Shown here in pieces: positions 1 through 6,863 of a stretch of DNA of 21,698 nt. Made by a program: the position numbers and the translations under genes. This DNA is from JBOGUF01 sp050696075 (GTDB taxonomy: Bacteria; Chloroflexota; Chloroflexia; Thermomicrobiales; UBA6265): positions 1 to 21,698 of the forward strand of contig JBOGUF010000021.1 of assembly GCA_050696075.1 (NCBI GenBank), in the 5' to 3' direction. Under the pieces are notes generated by a model. That model saw only the letters and a list, made by a program, of their open reading frames with translations, ran no database searches and had not been told where the DNA came from. Numbering within the stretch: position 1 is the stretch's first letter; every line of letters starts with the position of its first letter.

Positions 1-5
1 GGTCA

Positions 6-28
6 GCCCGGCGTCTTCAGCGCCGGGC
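6..28. terminator. GC-rich hairpin after hsdS
   Basis: The arms GCCCGGCG (6-13) and CGCCGGGC (21-28) are perfect complements around a 7-base loop. The hairpin starts about 30 bases past the hsdS stop codon. No U-tract follows on either strand, so it may be a dispersed palindromic repeat rather than an intrinsic terminator. An ATG overlaps the hsdS stop (TGATG at 61-57) but opens only an 18-codon frame, so no further gene can be claimed at this edge. Confidence 0.4.
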
Positions 29-58
29 GCCGCCGACCGCACTCCCCCGATTGTGCCA

Positions 59-1456
59 TCACCGGCCAATCACCGACGCCACAAGATGCTCACCCGACGA
101 CCCGGCGACCGACAAATCGTCAACCTCACGAACACGCAGTTCACCGGATAGAAGGCGGGGTAGCAGCGCATCCCGAATCGATGCAAGCGTTCGGGATTCC
201 TCATCCCGCTGTTTTATGGCGGCGAACAGAGGATCGACAATCTGTGCGAAGCGTTCGGCGACCTCGGGGGACGGGACGACGACTCTGTATCGTCCGACCG
301 CCTCAGCCGGAACCCTTTGACGACCGGACGTACCGCTCATTGACCGGATCGCGAATTCGCGGAAGTTAGGATCACGAGCAAGACAATAGGCCCAGACAGC
401 CGGCAAAGGCGATCGCGACCGCAACACAATGAACTCGGTCGATCCCCAACCGACTTGACCATCGTCGAGGAAGTCAACGAACGCCGTCTTGCCGTTCTCC
501 AGACATGGCGTGATGCGTGCAAGGAGCACGTCGCCGTTGCGGAATCGGGTTCCGGAACCGAACGGCCGGTCTACCCACTGCTTCGCTCGCGAACCCACCG
601 TCGGCACATTCGCCATGTCCAGATAGGGTGCCATCTCGCCCTTGCGCAAAGGGCGTACGGGATTGATCTCGGCAGCTTCTGCCAGGGTCGTTTCCTTCCA
701 CTCAACAGGAACCAGCGGCACGCCAGAATCTGAATCCACATACAGACTCGGAAACAACGCCGCCGTCTCCGCGTCCATCCCCTCGGGTTGGCGGCCGGCG
801 GCTTTGGCGCGGACAGGGTCGAAGTCGACAAACCACGACCGAAACAGCGCGCGGGCGATCTCCTCCAACGTCTGGTTCAGGCGCCGGTTGAGCTCGATCT
901 TGTCGTCGAGCGCGCCGAGGACGTGGGCGATGGCGTGTTGTTCAACTTCTGGCGGGATCACAAACGGAAGCGAGGAGAGGATGGATGTATTCAAGTTGGC
1001 CATAGTGGCGCCATGGGCATGTCGGACAATCCACTCACGAACACTCGGATGACCAAGATAATAAGAAGCGTAGACTGGAGACACGCTCCAATCACCGAAC
1101 CGAACGCGTAGGCAGCCAGTACCGCAAAGCCAGCCCTCTTCTTCGGCTCGGATCAGCGCTCGTCGCTCAACATCTCCCCTGCGGCTATAGACGATGTCTC
1201 CAACATTTACCCGATATCGGCTTAGTCGCTCCGCGTCAGCAAGAGTGATTCGGGCTATTCCATCTTCGACGACTCTGTTCTCACCGATATTCTGGGGCAT
1301 GATCGAGGGTATGCCCTCGGGCACGTAATCGGCTGCGTGGAGTTGACTGCCAAATGGACCAGTTTGGACGTCGCCCCCCGTGCGTTTGCAGGCTTCGCCA
1401 AGCGTTGTAAGCTCCCATCCGGCAGGGACAGGGCCGACTACCGTCTGCATTCTCAC
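59..1456 (-). CDS. hsdS: Type I restriction-modification specificity subunit S
   Basis: HsdS supplies DNA target recognition for a type I methyltransferase (M2S) or restriction complex (R2M2S). The 465-residue protein has the usual two-half layout. TRD1 is about residues 13-165, opening with P-x-G-W-E-x-x-x-L-G. A central helical spacer (about 170-215) carries ALDDKIELNRRLNQTLEEIA and SWFVDFDPV, typical of HsdS. TRD2 (about 250-410) opens with VPVEWKETTL. A C-terminal helical repeat (415-450) ends in LLPRLLSGELRV. The GTG start overlaps the hepT stop as GTGA, so the two genes are translationally coupled; an ATG two codons downstream is possible. The recognised sequence cannot be read from the protein. 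Lower GC in parts of the TRDs fits exchange by transfer. Confidence 0.95.
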   Translation of the reverse strand: MRMQTVVGPVPAGWELTTLGEACKRTGGDVQTGPFGSQLHAADYVPEGIPSIMPQNIGENRVVEDGIARITLADAERLSRYRVNVGDIVYSRRGDVERRALIRAEEEGWLCGTGCLRVRFGDWSVSPVYASYYLGHPSVREWIVRHAHGATMANLNTSILSSLPFVIPPEVEQHAIAHVLGALDDKIELNRRLNQTLEEIARALFRSWFVDFDPVRAKAAGRQPEGMDAETAALFPSLYVDSDSGVPLVPVEWKETTLAEAAEINPVRPLRKGEMAPYLDMANVPTVGSRAKQWVDRPFGSGTRFRNGDVLLARITPCLENGKTAFVDFLDDGQVGWGSTEFIVLRSRSPLPAVWAYCLARDPNFREFAIRSMSGTSGRQRVPAEAVGRYRVVVPSPEVAERFAQIVDPLFAAIKQRDEESRTLASIRDALLPRLLSGELRVREVDDLSVAGSSGEHLVASVIGR

Positions 1457-1809
1457 GGCGTACCATCCTCTGCTTCCCGCAGCAGTTGTTCAACTTCTAC
1501 TTTCAGCGTCGGCAGGACGTCCTGAATGATCTCCCAAACTTCGGCGTTGTTTACTTCGTCGTAGCCGTGGGCAAGGACGTTGCGGTACGCGATCATCCGC
1601 GGTAGACCCGATAGGCGACTCGCCGTCTCAGGATCGTGATTGGCTAATCGGCGTGCCGCCTCTCCGATCACCCCGAAGTTGCGCTCGACCGCTAGGCGCA
1701 GCATTCGGTCTTGGACATAGGTCTCATATGTCGCTCCGGCGGCCTGTTCCAGGATGAACTTCGCGGCGTCCTCTATATCCCACAGCAGGCCTGGCGTCTT
1801 AGGCTGCAT
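1453..1809 (-). CDS. hepT: HepT-like HEPN-domain toxin (DUF86)
   Basis: This is the HEPN ribonuclease toxin of a MntA-HepT type toxin-antitoxin pair. From the chosen start (MQPKTPGLL) it is 118 residues of all-helical HEPN fold. The active-site motif Rx4HxY is present as R76-NVLA-H81-G-Y83. In characterised homologues HepT cleaves RNA and is silenced when MntA adenylylates the motif tyrosine, so Y83 is the expected modified residue; that is inference by homology. A start at 1830 would add seven residues and overlap mntA by 32 bases. The start at 1809 overlaps it by only 11 and is preferred. The 3' end overlaps the hsdS start, placing toxin and specificity subunit in one transcript. Confidence 0.88.
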   Translation of the reverse strand: MQPKTPGLLWDIEDAAKFILEQAAGATYETYVQDRMLRLAVERNFGVIGEAARRLANHDPETASRLSGLPRMIAYRNVLAHGYDEVNNAEVWEIIQDVLPTLKVEVEQLLREAEDGTP

Positions 1810-2110
1810 AGAGCGGTTGCCGGCTTTCATTCATCGACCGGATGACGTACGGATTGCGTGGCGCGCCGGCCATCACCAGATCGACGGGGCGTCCAAGCAA
1901 CGCCTCAAGCCGTTCCTTCAACTCGAAGTACCGCTTCAGCCACGGGCCGAACTCGTAGTCGGGCGGGTACTCGACGATGAAGTCGACGTCGGAGCTTTTC
2001 GGGTCAAACGCGCCGGTGGCGGCCGAGCCGAAAACCTCCAGCTTCGTCACCCCATATTCCCGGCACAGCTCGGCAATCGCCGCCCGATGCTGCTCGATCA
2101 AAGGAATCAT
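1799..2110 (-). CDS. mntA: MntA-like minimal nucleotidyltransferase antitoxin
   Basis: This 103-residue protein belongs to the minimal nucleotidyltransferase family that pairs with HEPN toxins. It has the family signature: G28-S29, then 11 residues, then D41-V-D43. A third acidic residue follows on a later strand in RPVDLVM. Known homologues transfer AMP to the toxin tyrosine. It lies immediately upstream of hepT and overlaps it, the usual order for this module. A GGAGGA sequence about nine bases before the ATG is a usable ribosome binding site. Two large palindromes about 50 and 100 bases upstream are probably its operators. Confidence 0.9.
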   Translation of the reverse strand: MIPLIEQHRAAIAELCREYGVTKLEVFGSAATGAFDPKSSDVDFIVEYPPDYEFGPWLKRYFELKERLEALLGRPVDLVMAGAPRNPYVIRSMNESRQPLYAA

Positions 2111-2158
2111 GCCTCCTTGTCCTCCGTCGATAGCCTACCAAGCAGCCGCTCCACTGAA

Positions 2159-2181
2159 TTGTGCAACAGCTTGTTGCACAA
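2159..2181. promoter_or_regulatory. Palindromic operator 1 upstream of mntA-hepT
   Basis: The arms TTGTGCAACA (2159-2168) and TGTTGCACAA (2172-2181) are perfect inverted complements around the centre GCT. The site is 49 bases before the mntA start and is nearly identical in design to the palindrome at 2208-2230. It would fit a dimeric repressor bound near or just downstream of the transcription start. The binding protein is unknown. Confidence 0.65.
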
Positions 2182-2207
2182 TTGATTCTTGTCCCGCGCA
2201 TCGTGTC

Positions 2208-2230
2208 TTGTGCAAGAGCGTCTTGCACCA
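2208..2230. promoter_or_regulatory. Palindromic operator 2 upstream of mntA-hepT
   Basis: The arms TTGTGCAAGA (2208-2217) and TCTTGCACCA (2221-2230) pair with one mismatch around the centre GCG. This is the same 10-3-10 design and core (GTGCAA...TTGCAC) as operator 1, with centres 49 bases apart. On the minus strand the site contains TTGCAC, a possible -35 box for the mntA-hepT-hsdS transcript. A matching -10 is weak (CAAGAAT 18 bases on). Confidence 0.6.
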
Positions 2231-2275
2231 ATCAGGTACAAATCAGCCGCCATACCCTAGGCCGTGTCGGCCCTT

Positions 2276-2394
2276 CGTCATGCTGACCGCGGGGAAGCAT
2301 GTCCTGAGGAACCGAAGGGCATCCCCGCGCGACGCGCAACGGCGGCACGCGGGACCGGCTTCGCCGGGGGATGCTTCGCTACCTCAGCATGACG
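2276..2394. repeat. Palindromic dispersed element, copy 1 (119 bp)
   Basis: The element is bounded by CGTCATGCTGA and its complement TCAGCATGACG (11-bp terminal inverted repeats). It encloses a GC-rich core that starts GCATCCCCGCGCGA and contains GGCACGCGGGACCGGC. The same ends and core recur at 19442-19562, where they interrupt a Uma2 gene, so the unit appears mobile or was once mobile. It encodes no protein and lies in the spacer between hsdM and mntA. A further lone end, CTCAGCATGACGGA, lies at 2427-2440, close to the hsdM stop. Confidence 0.75.
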
Positions 2395-2445
2395 CACGAA
2401 CCCGACACCATCGCCTTGACAAAGTACTCAGCATGACGGACCTTT

Positions 2446-4008
2446 TCAAGCAGCCCCTAACCGTTGCAGGTTCTCACGGATCGCCGCTTCCAGCTTAGCC
2501 GATTCCGCAAACTGCGCATCGAGCGTCGCGGTCAAGCGCGCCATCTTCTCCGCGAACGGCTCCCCGTCCTCCTCTTGCGCCTCGACGCCGACGTAGCGTC
2601 CGGGGGTCAGGACGTGGCCGTGACCCCGGACCTCATCCAGGGAGGCGGCTTTGCAGAAGCCGGGCACATCCTCGTACGCGCCGCCGTCGCCGCGCCAGGC
2701 GTGGTAGGCGTCCGCGATCCGGGCGACGTCCTCCCGGTCGAGGGTGCGGTGGACGCGGTCCTCCATCCGGCCCAGCTTGCGGGCATCGATGAAGAGGGCT
2801 TCGCCGGAGCGGTCGCGCAGGGACTGGTTCTCCATGCCGCGGCCGTTCTGCTTGTCGCGGGCCAGGAACCAGAGGCTGACCGGAATCTGGGTCGAGTAGA
2901 AGAGTTGGCCGGGCAGAGCAACGATGCAGTCGACCACGCCGGCCTCGACCAGGCGCTTGCGGATCTCCCCCTCGCCGCTGGTGTTGGAGGAGAGCGAGCC
3001 GTTGGCGAGGACGAATCCGGCCACGCCGTTCGGCGCCAGGTGGAAGAGGATGTGCTGCACCCAGGCGTAGTTGGCGTTGCCGGGCGGCGGGGCGCCGTAC
3101 TGCCAGCGGCGGTCGTCGCGCAGCCGGTCACCGCCCCAATCGCTGATGTTGAAGGGCGGGTTGGCCAGGATGTAGTCCGCCCGCAGGTCCGGGTGCAGGT
3201 CATGGTGGAAGGTGTCGCCGTGGTGCAAACCGAGGTTCGCCTCGATCCGGCGGATGGCGAGGTTCATCTTCGCCAGCCGCCAGGTGGTCGGGTTCGACTC
3301 CTGCCCGAAGATGGAGATGTCCCCTAGCCGGCCGCTGTGCTCCTCGACGAACTGCTCCGATTGGACGAACATGCCGCCCGAACCGCAGCACGGGTCGTAG
3401 ACCCGCCCCCGGTAGGGCGCCAGCATCTCGACCAGCACCTGCACCACCGGGCGCGGCGTGTAGAACTCGCCCCCCTGCTTCCCCTCGGCGCTGGCGAACT
3501 TCGCGAGGAAGTACTCGTAGACCTGACCGAGCACGTCGCGGGAGCGCCGCTCCTTGCCGCCGACGTCGAGGTTGGCGAAGAGGTCGATCAATTCGCCGAG
3601 GCGGCGTTTGTCGAGGGTGGGGCGGGCGTACGCCTTGGGCAGCACCTCGCGCAGGGTGGGGTTCTCGCGTTCGAGCGACTCCATGGCGCCGTCGATAATT
3701 GTGCCGATCGTCGGCTGCTTGGCGTTCGCTTCGAGGATCGACCAGCGGGCGTCCGGCGGCACCCAGAAGATGCCCTCGGCCAGGTACTCGTCCTTGTCCT
3801 CGGGGTCGACGCCGGCGGCGCGCTGGGCGTCCAGCTCGGCGTAGTGTTCCGCGAAGGCGTCGGAGATGTACTTGAGGAAGATGAGGCCGAGGACGACGTG
3901 CTTGTAGTCGGCGGCGTCGAGGTGGCCGCGCAGCTTGTCGGCGGCGGCCCAGAGCTTGGCCTTCTCCTCGCTGGTCAGGCCGTTGGCCAGGGGGAGCGCG
4001 GTTTGCAT
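2446..4008 (-). CDS. hsdM: Type I restriction-modification DNA methyltransferase subunit M
   Basis: HsdM methylates adenine N6 in the site chosen by HsdS, using S-adenosylmethionine. The 520-residue length is normal. An N-terminal helical HsdM_N domain (about 8-150) is followed by the methyltransferase domain. The cofactor motif DPCCGSGGM is at about 205-213 and the catalytic NPPF at about 283-286. The phrase GQVYEYFLAKFA...GEFYTPRPVV (about 161-190) is diagnostic of the family. The start has an upstream GAGGAG five bases before the ATG. The gene is first on the minus strand of the R-M locus, but the mntA-hepT pair and a repeat separate it from hsdS. The reading frame is intact. Confidence 0.96.
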   Translation of the reverse strand: MQTALPLANGLTSEEKAKLWAAADKLRGHLDAADYKHVVLGLIFLKYISDAFAEHYAELDAQRAAGVDPEDKDEYLAEGIFWVPPDARWSILEANAKQPTIGTIIDGAMESLERENPTLREVLPKAYARPTLDKRRLGELIDLFANLDVGGKERRSRDVLGQVYEYFLAKFASAEGKQGGEFYTPRPVVQVLVEMLAPYRGRVYDPCCGSGGMFVQSEQFVEEHSGRLGDISIFGQESNPTTWRLAKMNLAIRRIEANLGLHHGDTFHHDLHPDLRADYILANPPFNISDWGGDRLRDDRRWQYGAPPPGNANYAWVQHILFHLAPNGVAGFVLANGSLSSNTSGEGEIRKRLVEAGVVDCIVALPGQLFYSTQIPVSLWFLARDKQNGRGMENQSLRDRSGEALFIDARKLGRMEDRVHRTLDREDVARIADAYHAWRGDGGAYEDVPGFCKAASLDEVRGHGHVLTPGRYVGVEAQEEDGEPFAEKMARLTATLDAQFAESAKLEAAIRENLQRLGAA

Positions 4009-4043
4009 GAAAACTCCTCGGGCAATACGGATCTTCCCTCCCA

Positions 4044-4057
4044 GAATATCAGTATTC
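4044..4057. promoter_or_regulatory. Small palindrome upstream of hsdM
   Basis: GAATA (4044-4048) and TATTC (4053-4057) form an inverted repeat with a four-base centre, 36 bases before the hsdM start. It is AT-rich in an otherwise GC-rich region, so it may be an operator or part of the promoter. No regulator can be named. Confidence 0.35.
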
Positions 4058-4073
4058 CCGACGAGCGATCAGC

Positions 4074-4138
4074 CGGGAGGCGGAAGGCGGAAGGCGGGAG
4101 TCACCAGTACCCAGTACTCGGTACTCGGCACTCGGCAC
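4074..4138. repeat. Two adjacent tandem heptamer arrays
   Basis: Positions 4074-4101 hold four 7-base units: CGGGAGG, CGGAAGG, CGGAAGG, CGGGAGT. Positions 4104-4138 hold five units: CCAGTAC, CCAGTAC, TCGGTAC, TCGGCAC, TCGGCAC. The two arrays have different consensus units but the same period. They fill the divergent spacer between hsdM and the PadR gene. The second array belongs to the same sequence family as the arrays at 16811 and 21119. Confidence 0.85.
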
Positions 4139-4227
4139 TCAGGAGGCGCGGACGCGGCGTGACGGGGGATACCGTCGCACGGTCTAAACTACCGGTGGGG
4201 CAGGGCAAGAAGCGGAGTAGAGAGACG

Positions 4228-4836
4228 ATGTCGGCAACGCGGCTGCTGGTGCTCGGGGTGGTGCGCATGTACGGGCGGACCCACGGCTACCGGATCGGGA
4301 CCGATCTGGTTGCGTGGGGGGGCGAGGAATGGGCCAACCTCAAGTGGGGCTCGCTCTACCATGCGCTCAGACAGCTCGCCAAGCAGGGGATGTTGACCGT
4401 CACCGAGATTGAAGAGTGGCCGGGGCGCGCCGACTACGAGATGACCGACGCGGGCGAAGCGGAGTTCTTCCGCCTCCTCCGGGACGCCCTCAGACGGCCG
4501 GAGCACCGCCCGGACATGCTCGGCGCCGGTCTGATCCTGTTGCCCGCCCTGCCCCGCGCCGAGGCGATCGCGCTTCTCAAGGAACGCCTCGACGAACTGG
4601 AGGCGGAGCGCGACGAGGTGGCCGAGGTCGCGGCCACAACCGACAACCCGGAGCGCCCCGCCCACCTCACTGAGCTGTACGGCTACTGGGTGCATGCCGC
4701 CGACAGCGGCGGCGCCTGGACCCGCGGCCTGATCGCACGGCTCCAGGCCGGCGCCTACGTCATGGCCGACGAGGACGATCAGGCCTTCGGCGGGGCCGGC
4801 ATCTGGCCCGCTCCCAATCCCTCATCGGACGACTGA
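4228..4836 (+). CDS. PadR family transcriptional regulator
   Basis: A 202-residue PadR-type repressor. The N-terminal winged helix (about 1-80) shows the typical pattern: LLVLGVVRMYGRTHGYRIG, then KWGSLYHALRQLAKQGML and a Y-E-M-T-D-A-G-E wing. The C-terminal part (about 95-200) is helical, with LKERLDELEAERDEV, and serves as the dimerisation arm. The frame is open far upstream, but the true start is the ATG at 4228, where homology begins and a GGAG lies about ten bases before it. PadR proteins commonly repress nearby drug exporters, sensing the drug directly. Here an ABC-2 exporter follows on the same strand, 219 bases downstream, so it is the likely target. Confidence 0.9.
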   Translation: MSATRLLVLGVVRMYGRTHGYRIGTDLVAWGGEEWANLKWGSLYHALRQLAKQGMLTVTEIEEWPGRADYEMTDAGEAEFFRLLRDALRRPEHRPDMLGAGLILLPALPRAEAIALLKERLDELEAERDEVAEVAATTDNPERPAHLTELYGYWVHAADSGGAWTRGLIARLQAGAYVMADEDDQAFGGAGIWPAPNPSSDD

Positions 4837-4976
4837 CCTTCCGTCCTGCCGATCGCAGAGAGGCATCTCCCCCGCAAACCGAACGCCGAACGATTCCTCG
4901 TATCCTCGGAATGACGGGGGGCGGCGCTCGGCATGATGGGCGGCGCGTCTTCCGCAACAGCGCCCCGGCTCAATAA
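4837..4976. other. Spacer between padR-type gene and exporter promoter
   Basis: No gene is seen here. At 4904-4920 the phrase TCCTCGGAATGACGGGG resembles the conserved ends of dispersed palindromic elements found in related GC-rich genomes. It is only loosely similar to the CGTCATGCTGA elements of this window and could be a decayed relative. Confidence 0.3.
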
Positions 4977-5049
4977 TCAAACTTGTATATCTCGCCCGGA
5001 TGGCGCATAATCGGCTGCCGGCGAACTATGCAAGTTTGAGTAGGAGGCG
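4977..5049 (+). promoter_or_regulatory. Exporter promoter with flanking inverted operator sites
   Basis: A good sigma-70 type promoter is present: TTGTAT (4983-4988), a 17-base spacer and CATAAT (5006-5011). It is bracketed by inverted sites TCAAACTTGTATA (4977-4989) and TATGCAAGTTTGA (5037-5049), which pair at 12 of 13 positions. The first site overlaps the -35 box and the second lies about 20-30 bases past the expected start of transcription. A repressor binding both would block the promoter. The PadR-type protein at 4228-4836 is the obvious candidate by position. An AGGAGG lies just after the second site, ahead of the ATPase gene. Confidence 0.6.
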
Positions 5050-5055
5050 GCGCGG

Positions 5056-6021
5056 ATGATCTATGCCCGTGGCCTGACCCGGCACTTCCGGGTCAAAGGC
5101 GAAACCGTCGAGGCCGTCCGGGGTCTCGACGTCGACGTCGACGAGGGGGAGTTGGTCGCCTTCCTCGGACCCAACGGCGCCGGCAAGTCGACGAGCCTGC
5201 GGATGCTGACCACGCTGCTCGCCCCGACGGCGGGGGTCGCGACCGTCGCCGGCTACGACGTGGTGGCCGATCCGGCCGCGGTCCGCCGGCGCATCGGGTA
5301 CCTCGGTCAGCGCAGCGGCGCGGGCGACTACTTTCGGGTTCGCGACGAGTTGAGGACCCAGGGACGCTGCTACGCGCTGAGCCGGGCGGCGTCGCGAAAA
5401 CGGGCCGACGAGCTGCTCGCCTTACTCGACCTCGAGTCCGTGGCAAAGCGCACGGCCTCGACCCTCTCCGGTGGCCAGCGGCGACGCCTCGACATCGCCC
5501 TGGGGCTGGTCCACCGTCCCACGCTGCTCTTCCTGGATGAACCGTCCACGGGGCTGGATCCGCACAACCGCGCCAACCTCTGGGCGCACATCCTGCGCCT
5601 GCGCGCGGAGTACGGCACGACGATCTTCCTGACCACCCACTACCTGGACGAAGCAGACGCCATGGCCGAACGGGTGATGATCATCGACCACGGCCGCGTG
5701 ATCGCCGACGACACGCCCGAGCGATTGAAGGCGAAGCTGGGGGGCGACCGCATCACCGTCGCCACCCGCGACGAGGCGGACGCGGGGCGGGCGGCGGGGG
5801 TTGCGGAACGGTTCCGGTCGGCACACGAGGTCGCCATCAGTACGGCGACGGTGAGCCTGCGCGTCGCCCACGGCGTCTCGGTCCTGCCGGAGTATCTTCG
5901 ATGCCTGGAGGCCGCCGCGGTGACGGTGCTGACCGCCGAGGTGACGCGTCCCACGCTCGACGATGTCTTCCTGGGGCTGACCGGCCGCAGCCTGCGCGAA
6001 AGCGACGGCGCCGCGGCGTAG
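5056..6021 (+). CDS. ABC exporter ATP-binding protein, DrrA type
   Basis: This is the ATPase subunit of an ABC-2 type exporter at the inner face of the membrane. All nucleotide-binding motifs are present in the 321 residues: Walker A GPNGAGKST (38-46), signature LSGGQ (137-141), Walker B LLFLDE (157-162) and the H-loop histidine in TTHYLDEAD (about 195). The C-terminal extension past about residue 225, with a THPTLDDVFLGLTGR-like end, is typical of the daunorubicin-resistance DrrA family. The spacing to the permease is 38 bases on the same strand, so the two form one transporter. The substrate is unknown; a drug or lipid-like molecule is usual for the family. Confidence 0.94.
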   Translation: MIYARGLTRHFRVKGETVEAVRGLDVDVDEGELVAFLGPNGAGKSTSLRMLTTLLAPTAGVATVAGYDVVADPAAVRRRIGYLGQRSGAGDYFRVRDELRTQGRCYALSRAASRKRADELLALLDLESVAKRTASTLSGGQRRRLDIALGLVHRPTLLFLDEPSTGLDPHNRANLWAHILRLRAEYGTTIFLTTHYLDEADAMAERVMIIDHGRVIADDTPERLKAKLGGDRITVATRDEADAGRAAGVAERFRSAHEVAISTATVSLRVAHGVSVLPEYLRCLEAAAVTVLTAEVTRPTLDDVFLGLTGRSLRESDGAAA

Positions 6022-6030
6022 GGACCAGAA

Positions 6031-6050
6031 GCGAGATGCGAGATGCGAGG
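6031..6050. repeat. Short tandem heptamer, about three copies
   Basis: GCGAGAT, GCGAGAT and the partial GCGAGG follow one another in the 38-base gap between ATPase and permease genes. The last copy merges into the permease ribosome binding site (AGGAGG at 6048-6053). This is another 7-base period array with its own unit. Confidence 0.6.
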
Positions 6051-6059
6051 AGGGTGCAG

Positions 6060-6812
6060 ATGAAGGCGCTGCGGGATACCGGGACGGTCTTTGGGCGGGA
6101 GATGCAGCCGACACTGAAGGATCCCTTCGCGATCCTGATTGGGATGGCGCAGCCGCTGGTCTTTCTGGCGCTTTTTGGCCCGCTGCTCTCCGAGATGCCG
6201 GGGATCGAGGGCGGGAGCCCATGGCAGTGGTTCGTGGCGGGAAATCTGGTGATGTTGGCCCTCTTCGGAACCTCGATGGTGGGCTATTCGATGCTCATGG
6301 AGATGCACTCCGGCGCGCACGAGCGGTTGCTGGTGACGCCGCTTAACCGGGCGGCGATGCTGGTAGGCCGGACGATGAAGGACATCGTGGTCCTCCTGAC
6401 GCAAGGAGCGATTATCATCCTCGCCGTGGCGCCGTTTGGCTTCCATATCTACCCGCTAGGCACGCTGGCGGGGTTGCTGTTGCTCGCCGTCTTCGGCATT
6501 GGGCTGGGCGCGCTGTCGCACGGGCTGGCGATCATCCTCAAGGATCGGGAGTACGCCTTCTGGGGCGTGATGCAGACGGCGCTCTACCCGCTACTATTGC
6601 TCTCCGGCGTCCTGTTGCCGATGGAGATGGCGCCTTCGTGGCTGGAAACCGCATCGCGGGTCAACCCGATCACCCATATCGTCGAGGCGGAGCGCGCGCG
6701 CTTCGCCGGGGATTTCGCCCAGCAGTCGGTGTTGCTTGGCGCGGTCGCCGCGCTGGCCGTGGCGGCAATCGGTCTCGCCGTGGGCACGCGCGCCATGCGC
6801 CATGCCGCCTAG
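6060..6812 (+). CDS. ABC-2 type exporter permease, DrrB type
   Basis: A 250-residue integral membrane subunit pairs with the ATPase encoded just upstream. About six membrane segments are visible: near 25-45, 58-80, 108-130, 133-157, 170-190 and 225-245. The conserved ABC-2 loop EMHSGAHERLLVTPLNRAAMLVGR lies after the second segment, and NPITHIVEAERARFAG lies near the end. The start at 6060 is chosen because AGGAGG sits six bases upstream and the conserved sequence begins there. An upstream ATG at 6036 lacks such a site and would bring in the heptamer repeat. Confidence 0.92.
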   Translation: MKALRDTGTVFGREMQPTLKDPFAILIGMAQPLVFLALFGPLLSEMPGIEGGSPWQWFVAGNLVMLALFGTSMVGYSMLMEMHSGAHERLLVTPLNRAAMLVGRTMKDIVVLLTQGAIIILAVAPFGFHIYPLGTLAGLLLLAVFGIGLGALSHGLAIILKDREYAFWGVMQTALYPLLLLSGVLLPMEMAPSWLETASRVNPITHIVEAERARFAGDFAQQSVLLGAVAALAVAAIGLAVGTRAMRHAA

Positions 6813-6863
6813 CGATGCGGGACGACTACACGACCAGGGATGGCGCGTGGTACGGTCGCGGTC

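Noticed and set aside
1..58. Start of an hsdR gene overlapping the hsdS stop (TGATG)
   Set aside because: The ATG at 59-57 on the minus strand opens only 18 codons before a stop and runs through a GC hairpin; no HsdR sequence is visible.
2464..3327. Plus-strand frame of 287 codons opposite hsdM
   Set aside because: It is valine- and glycine-rich antisense of a well-supported gene, an effect of high third-position GC.
3337..4227. Long plus-strand frame extending the PadR-type gene upstream by nearly 300 codons
   Set aside because: The extension is the antisense of hsdM plus heptamer repeats; homology and a ribosome binding site begin at 4228.
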